NCBI RefSeq assembly: GCF_022664455.2
Contig: NZ_JAKRKC020000002.1
Location: 868,001-932,000 of the forward strand
DNA from: Actinomadura luzonensis
GTDB lineage: Bacteria > Actinomycetota > Actinomycetes > Streptosporangiales > Streptosporangiaceae
DNA: 64,000 bases
Reading direction: 5' to 3'
The translations under genes and the position numbers were made by a program. Below the pieces are notes generated by a model that was given only the letters and a program-made list of their open reading frames with translations, did no database searches and had not been told where the DNA came from. This document shows, piece after piece, positions 59,786 to 64,000 of the stretch. Each line of letters starts with the position of its first letter. The stretch's first letter is position 1.

Positions 59786-61147
59786 CTAGGTGTGGTGGCG
59801 GGGCCGGGTGCGGCGTTCGGGCTCGGCGTGGTGGCGGGGCGGGCCGGGTGAGTGGCGCGCGGGCTCCGGGCCGGCGGGCGCTCCGCCGAACGGCGGGGCG
59901 AGGTCGCCGCGGCGCGGCAGGCGCGCCGGCTCCTCGTGGCGCAGCGGCTCGGCGTGCCAGCCGGCCCCCGGCTCCTCGTGGCGCGGCGACTCCGCGTGCC
60001 AGTCGGCCCCCGGCTCCTCGTGGCGCAGCGGCTCGGCGCGCCAGTCGCGCCCCGGCTCCTGGACCCGGCCTCCCGACCGGGAGGGGACGGGGTCGTCGAA
60101 GGGGAACGCCGGGAGCGGCGCGGTCCCCTGATCGTGAGGCGCCGCCAGCGGACCCCCGGGAAGCGGGGCGTCCGGGGGCACCGGGTAGGGGAGCGGGGCG
60201 GTGGGGAAGGCGGGATCGCGGTCGGCGGCCGGGGTGGCGAAGTCGTCGTCCGGCGGCGGCGCGGGAACGTGCCCCTGAACCACGGGCCCGACCGGGGCCG
60301 GGACCGGGACCGGGTGGCCCGGGGATGGGGATGGGGCCGCGGCCGGGTGGCCCGGGGATGGGGCGGGGCCGGCGCCGATGAGGCGGAGGAGCACGTCGCG
60401 CATCGCCGGCCGCGCCGCCGGATCCTTGGCCAGGCACGCGGCCACGACCTCCCGCAGCCCCCCGGGCAGCCCCTCCAGCCGCGGCTCGCCCCGCAGGATG
60501 CGCTCGATGACGGCGGGCAGCGAGTCGTCCCCGAACGGCGGCGTCCCGGTGGCCGCGAACCCGACGACCGACGCCCACGCGAACACGTCGGCCGGCGCCC
60601 CGCAGTCCTGCCCCGCGAGCTGTTCGGGCGCCATGTACGCGGGAGTCCCTGCGATGGCGCCGGTGGCGCTGGCCGCCGCCCCGTACGCCCCGGCGAGCCC
60701 GTAGTCGACCACCCGCGCCCCGCCGGCCCCGAGCAGCACGTTGGCCGGCTTGAGCGCCAGGTGCACGACCCCGGCCTGGTGCAGCGCGTCGAGCCCGGTC
60801 GCGACCGCGACGGCGAGCCGCGGCAGCTCCGCCGGGGGCGCGGGCGCGGCCTCCTGGAGGGAGGGCCCGTCCACGTACTCGCTCACGATGTACGGCCGCC
60901 CGCCGGTCGCCGCGTCGAGCACCCTGGCCAGGCAGAACGGCTGCACCCGCCGCGCCGCCGTCAGCTCCCTGACCAGCCGCTCGCGGTCGGCCGGCCCCTC
61001 GCGCAGCAGCTTGACGGCGACGGGGGTGCCGTCGCGGGCCTGGCCGAGGTAGACCACGCCGTGGCCGCCCGCGCCGAGCCGCCCGACCAGCCGGTAGGGT
61101 CCCGTCGCCGCCGGGTCGCCCTCGCGCAGGGGTTCGACGTTGGGCAT
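59786..61147 (-). CDS. Ser/Thr kinase-like protein without catalytic Asp (pseudokinase), N-terminal part
   Basis: 453 residues in this frame. The kinase fold is clear: GRLGAGGHGVVYLGQ, VAVKLLREG, EYVDGPSL, KPANVLL, MAPEQLAG. The catalytic loop, however, reads VVHLALKPANV where HRD is expected, so the proton-accepting Asp is absent, and the DFG motif is DYG. It closely resembles the intact kinase at 49572 in overall layout. A long Pro-rich region and three 14-aa repeats (WHAEPLRHEEPGA-type) follow, then the frame breaks. It probably acts as a scaffold or ligand-sensing pseudokinase. It is divergent from meaB. Confidence 0.8.
   Translation of the reverse strand: MPNVEPLREGDPAATGPYRLVGRLGAGGHGVVYLGQARDGTPVAVKLLREGPADRERLVRELTAARRVQPFCLARVLDAATGGRPYIVSEYVDGPSLQEAAPAPPAELPRLAVAVATGLDALHQAGVVHLALKPANVLLGAGGARVVDYGLAGAYGAAASATGAIAGTPAYMAPEQLAGQDCGAPADVFAWASVVGFAATGTPPFGDDSLPAVIERILRGEPRLEGLPGGLREVVAACLAKDPAARPAMRDVLLRLIGAGPAPSPGHPAAAPSPSPGHPVPVPAPVGPVVQGHVPAPPPDDDFATPAADRDPAFPTAPLPYPVPPDAPLPGGPLAAPHDQGTAPLPAFPFDDPVPSRSGGRVQEPGRDWRAEPLRHEEPGADWHAESPRHEEPGAGWHAEPLRHEEPARLPRRGDLAPPFGGAPAGPEPARHSPGPPRHHAEPERRTRPRHHT
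59935..60062 (-). repeat. Three 42-bp repeats in the pseudokinase tail
   Basis: The unit encoding D/G-W-H/R-A-E-P/S-x-R-H-E-E-P-G-A occurs three times in tandem. Limits are approximate to a few bases. Confidence 0.75.
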
Positions 61148-61259
61148 GAGGGGAGTGACTCCTGTGACGGCTGAGAAGAGAACTCCAGCACCCTACTGGC
61201 AAAAGTCAAGATTTGTCAGAAGTTAGGCTGATCAACACAGAGAAAGAGAGGATGGCCGG

Positions 61260-62258
61260 GTGCACTCGCTGGAGGATTACGCCGACGGCGTCCGCGCGGG
61301 CTCGCGCACGTGGATCGCGCGGGCGATCACGCTGGTGGAGTCCACCAGGCCCGACCACATGGCCCTGGCCCAGCGCCTGCTGGTCGAGCTCACCCCGCTC
61401 ACCGGGCACGCGCGCCGCGTCGGCGTGTCGGGCGTGCCGGGCGTGGGCAAGTCCACGTTCATCGACGCGCTCGGCACGATGCTGACCGGGCAGGGGCACA
61501 AGGTCGCCGTCCTGGCCGTCGATCCCTCCTCCACCCGCACGGGCGGCAGCATCCTCGGCGACAAGACCCGCATGGCCCGCCTGGCGGCCGACCCGGCGGC
61601 CTTCATCCGCCCCTCGCCCACCTCGGGCACGCTGGGCGGCGTCGCCAAGGCCACCAGGGAGGCGATGGTGGTGGTCGAGGCGGCCGGGTACGACGTGGTG
61701 CTGGTCGAGACCGTCGGCGTCGGGCAGTCGGAGACCGCCGTGGCCGACATGGTGGACACGTTCCTGCTGCTCACCCTGGCCCGCACCGGCGACCAGCTCC
61801 AGGGCATCAAGAAGGGCGTGCTGGAGCTGGCCGACGTCATCGCGGTCAACAAGGCCGACGGCGAGCACCAGCTCCCGGCCAGGAAGGCGGCCCGTGAGCT
61901 GGCCGGCGCGCTGCGCATGCTGCGCTCGGACAGCACGCCGCCGCCCGTCCTGACCTGCAGCGGCCAGACCGGCGAGGGCCTGGAGAAGCTGTGGCGGCAG
62001 GTCGTGGCGCACCAGGAGTCGGCCGACCTGGGAGCGAAGCGCCGCGCGCAGCAGGTGGGCTGGACCTGGACGCTGGTCCGCGAGCGGCTGCTCGCCGAGC
62101 TGCGCGACGACCCCGGGGTGGCCGCGATCAGGGACGAGGTGGAGCACGAGATCCTGGCGGGGACGCTGACCCCGGCCCTCGCCGCTGATCGCCTGCTCTC
62201 GGTTTTCACGCGCCCCTGTTCACGCCCCGCCGAAGGTGGCCCTGTCAACCCTGGGTGA
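61260..62258 (+). CDS. meaB: MeaB/ArgK-type GTPase chaperone of methylmalonyl-CoA mutase
   Basis: 332 residues from GTG 61260. G3E-family GTPase: Walker A GVSGVPGVGKSTFIDALG, VLAVDPSSTRTGGSILGDKT, Walker B VLVETVGVGQSETAVADMVD and base-recognition NKAD. MeaB loads and protects the B12 cofactor of MutAB. It is separated from mutAB by the opposite-strand pseudokinase. The start is supported by AGAGAGG upstream; an ATG at 61251 is in another frame. Confidence 0.92.
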   Translation: MHSLEDYADGVRAGSRTWIARAITLVESTRPDHMALAQRLLVELTPLTGHARRVGVSGVPGVGKSTFIDALGTMLTGQGHKVAVLAVDPSSTRTGGSILGDKTRMARLAADPAAFIRPSPTSGTLGGVAKATREAMVVVEAAGYDVVLVETVGVGQSETAVADMVDTFLLLTLARTGDQLQGIKKGVLELADVIAVNKADGEHQLPARKAARELAGALRMLRSDSTPPPVLTCSGQTGEGLEKLWRQVVAHQESADLGAKRRAQQVGWTWTLVRERLLAELRDDPGVAAIRDEVEHEILAGTLTPALAADRLLSVFTRPCSRPAEGGPVNPG

Positions 62259-62366
62259 AGGCTTCTTCCTCTCGGTGTGGGAGAACCGCCTCCGTACGCG
62301 ATCTTCCGCTACGGCGGCCCCGTGACCCATGTCACGATGTCGCGGCGTCGAAGGTGGGGGAGGCCC

Positions 62367-62909
62367 ATGAGTGCGGAACCGCTGCTGCCGCGAGAGGTCG
62401 CGGGAGCGCTGGAGGAGTACGGCCGGCTGCTGGGCGAGCACGGCATCACCTGGGGCGAGCCGGAGACCCCGTGCGTGAAGTTCTTCGCCCGCAGCCGGGT
62501 CCTGCCGCCCGAGCTGGCCGACCGGTTCTGGCGGCTGGTCTTCGACGCGGTCGCCGCGGAGCGGCCGGGCGAGGCCACCGACCGGATCGGCGCCCGCCTC
62601 GCCGAGACCGACTACGACATGGTGCTGCGCGACACCCTGGACGGCGAGCTGCCCGGCCACCTGGTCGCCCTCCGCCTCGGGCCGGACGGCCACCTGCTGG
62701 AGGGCGCCCCCCGCACGGTCCTGCTGCCGCCGCGGGTGGCCCCGGCCGGCGCCGGGCGGGCCCGGACGGGCCGCCGCGCCGGCCGCGTCCGCTGGTGGCA
62801 CTGCCCGGCGGCGCCGCCCCCGCGCCCACCGGGACAGCCGCCCCCGCGCCCACTGGGACAGCCGCCCCCGCCCCCGCCGCCACCGGGACGGCCGCGCTGC
62901 GGGAGCTGA
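62367..62909 (+). CDS. Hypothetical protein upstream of the CehA/McbA gene
   Basis: About 180 residues from ATG 62367 (GGGGGAGG upstream). The first ~125 residues look like real coding sequence (LPREVAGALEEYGRLLGEHG, ETPCVKFFARSRVLPPELAD, RFWRLVFDAVAAERPGEATD). The last ~50 are Arg/Pro-rich and coincide with 24-bp repeats. The downstream metallohydrolase frame opens inside that tail, so the two may be one gene broken by a frameshift, or the tail may be non-native. No family recognised. Confidence 0.5.
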   Translation: MSAEPLLPREVAGALEEYGRLLGEHGITWGEPETPCVKFFARSRVLPPELADRFWRLVFDAVAAERPGEATDRIGARLAETDYDMVLRDTLDGELPGHLVALRLGPDGHLLEGAPRTVLLPPRVAPAGAGRARTGRRAGRVRWWHCPAAPPPRPPGQPPPRPLGQPPPPPPPPGRPRCGS

Positions 62910-64000
62910 CCGGTCTCCTCGCCCCGGCCGCGCCGCTGCCCGGCCGCGGCGAGGAGCGGATGTCGCTGCTCATCGACTCCGGCCGTGACGCGGACTGCCG
63001 GGTCGCCGTCGACGACACCGAGCGCGTGCTCGGCCCGTACGGCGCCTGGCTGGTCGAGGTGGACCACGACAGCATCGTCGTCGTGGACGGCGCCCGCGTC
63101 CGCCTGGACGCGCTCCTGCGCCCCACCGAGGCGGCCCGGCTGCGGCTGGTGGCGGGCATGCCGTGCCGGTGGAGCGTGACCGGCGAGGACGGCGCCGGCT
63201 GGTTCCCGCCCGACGTCCCGCACCGCCACGACTTCCACGGCCGCCCGTACTTCCACGGCGACGACCTGGTGGTCGACGTCCCCGCGCACCCGCTGACCGT
63301 CACCGTGACGCGCGGCATGGAGTACGGCGAGGCCGCCCTCGCGCTCACCCCCGTCCCCGGCGGCGAGCACCTGGTCGAGCTGACCCCGCGCCGCCTGTAC
63401 GACGCCGCCGTCCGCGGCTGGTACGGCGGCGACCTGCACGCCCACCTCAACCGGGCCGGCGACCTGGTGGGCGTGCCCGCCGACGCCGCCGCCGCGCAGC
63501 ACGGCGAGGACCTGCACGTGCTCAACCTGCTGGCCGGCAACGTGGCGGGCCGCCGGGTCTACGACCGCGAGGCCCTGGACCGCTGGACCGGCCGCGACCT
63601 GCCCTGGTCGGACGGCACGCACGTGGCCAGGATGGGCGTCGAGTACCGCAACGACCTGCTCGGCCACTTCTACGCCTTCGCCCCGCGCGCCGCCCCCGGC
63701 CGCTTCCACACCGGCTTCGCCGGCGACGACGACTGGCCGCCCAACGCCGACGGGCTGCGCGAGCTGCGCGGCCTCGGCGCGCTGGTCGGCTACAGCCACC
63801 CCTTCCATGCCGCCGCCCCTGACCCGGTGACCGACGGCGGCCCGCCGGCCGGCGTGCTGTCGCCGGTGCCGCGCGACTGCGCGGCCCGCGAGCTGGTCGC
63901 CGACGCCGCGCTCGGCCTCGTGGACAGCCTGGACGTGCTCACCCACGCCTCGATCCCGGCCACGGCCGCGGTCTACCGCAGGCTGGTCGGCGCGGGCAAC
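62795..64000 (+). CDS. CehA/McbA-family metallohydrolase (3' end outside window)
   Basis: Over 340 residues are visible. GTG 62795 or ATG 62960 (GAGGAG close upstream) may start it; the shorter start opens MSLLIDSGRDADCRVAVDD. A beta-sandwich N-terminal part (LRLVAGMPCRWSVTG) precedes the PHP-like metal-binding segment WYGGDLHAHLNRAGDLVGVP with the DLHxH motif, then GEDLHVLNLLAGN. Further likely ligands lie in LVGYSHPFH near the end. Relatives include carbaryl hydrolase CehA and McbA. The natural substrate is unknown. The protein continues past 64000. Confidence 0.82.
   Translation, partial: MALPGGAAPAPTGTAAPAPTGTAAPAPAATGTAALRELTGLLAPAAPLPGRGEERMSLLIDSGRDADCRVAVDDTERVLGPYGAWLVEVDHDSIVVVDGARVRLDALLRPTEAARLRLVAGMPCRWSVTGEDGAGWFPPDVPHRHDFHGRPYFHGDDLVVDVPAHPLTVTVTRGMEYGEAALALTPVPGGEHLVELTPRRLYDAAVRGWYGGDLHAHLNRAGDLVGVPADAAAAQHGEDLHVLNLLAGNVAGRRVYDREALDRWTGRDLPWSDGTHVARMGVEYRNDLLGHFYAFAPRAAPGRFHTGFAGDDDWPPNADGLRELRGLGALVGYSHPFHAAAPDPVTDGGPPAGVLSPVPRDCAARELVADAALGLVDSLDVLTHASIPATAAVYRRLVGAGN
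62813..62890 (+). repeat. 24-bp tandem repeat at the CehA/McbA gene start
   Basis: GCCGCCCCCGCGCCCACCGG plus GACA repeats twice (62813-62836, 62837-62860, one mismatch), followed by a 30-bp diverged third copy. In the metallohydrolase frame it encodes APTGTAAP units. Confidence 0.85.

Overview
This is 64 kb of very GC-rich DNA (visibly over 70 % G+C, with strong third-position GC bias). The gene content is that of a filamentous actinomycete: a mycothiol-dependent-isomerase-like protein, two PASTA-less Ser/Thr kinases, SPW, DUF1345 and DUF5925 proteins, HxlR, LuxR and TetR regulators, a secreted CBM13/pectate lyase and a methylmalonyl-CoA mutase locus. A Streptosporangiaceae-type organism (Nonomuraea-like) is my best guess, by inference only. 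I recognised no rRNA, tRNA, CRISPR array or transposase. The window reads as ordinary chromosome with several lineage-specific clusters.

Layout. 1-7 kb: the end of a thiolase/crotonase fusion, a short HTH protein, an FAD-linked oxidase, an alpha/beta-hydrolase remnant, a frameshifted secreted pectate lyase behind a LacI-type operator, and a TetR-MFS pair whose operators overlap the MFS promoter. 6.8-11.7 kb: a two-gene RNA-repair locus (ATP-dependent RNA ligase plus polynucleotide-kinase-like P-loop domain, then a 994-residue fusion of DUF504/MJ1316, EEP phosphoesterase, 2H/LigT and poly(A)-polymerase-type nucleotidyltransferase). 11.8-22.3 kb: an ABC exporter, then a long minus-strand metal-homeostasis block. 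In that block TerC sits behind a candidate Mn riboswitch, followed by five overlapping genes (a 31-aa membrane peptide, a lipoprotein, a divergent Nramp and two PRC-barrel proteins). Upstream of it lie SPW, DUF1345-STAS and phosphoribosyltransferase genes, then GDPD and cytidylyltransferase-like genes.

22.5-31.7 kb: an HATPase anti-sigma-like protein, an HxlR/FMN-reductase pair, a LuxR regulator, and a threonyl-tRNA synthetase paralogue without TGS/editing domains. The paralogue lies behind an 18-codon leader peptide with a run of three Thr codons. A TAXI-type TRAP transporter operon follows (fused permease, binding protein, DUF1850), then CorA and DUF72. 31.7-44 kb: YibE/F, NAD kinase, a second DUF72, membrane proteins, DUF427, a TetR/DinB-like pair divergent from an FAD monooxygenase, and a peptidase operon (C39, S9, M20).

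44-64 kb: a SWIM zinc-finger protein coupled to a 923-aa repeat-rich partner, a long terminator, a Ser/Thr kinase with a DUF5925 AAA protein, a CASTOR/POLLUX-like ion channel, mtnA, a PGRP-type amidase, and mutA-mutB. meaB is separated from mutAB by an opposite-strand pseudokinase that has lost the catalytic Asp and appears frameshifted. The window ends in a CehA/McbA metallohydrolase.

Three genes read as frameshifted (pectate lyase, RNA ligase-kinase, pseudokinase C-terminus). All three breaks lie in or beside Pro/Ala/Thr-rich, GC-rich or repetitive sequence, so sequencing error and real decay both remain open. Many genes overlap by 4 bp, and several promoters place a TAnnnT -10 hexamer 6-8 nt before the start codon, implying leaderless transcripts.
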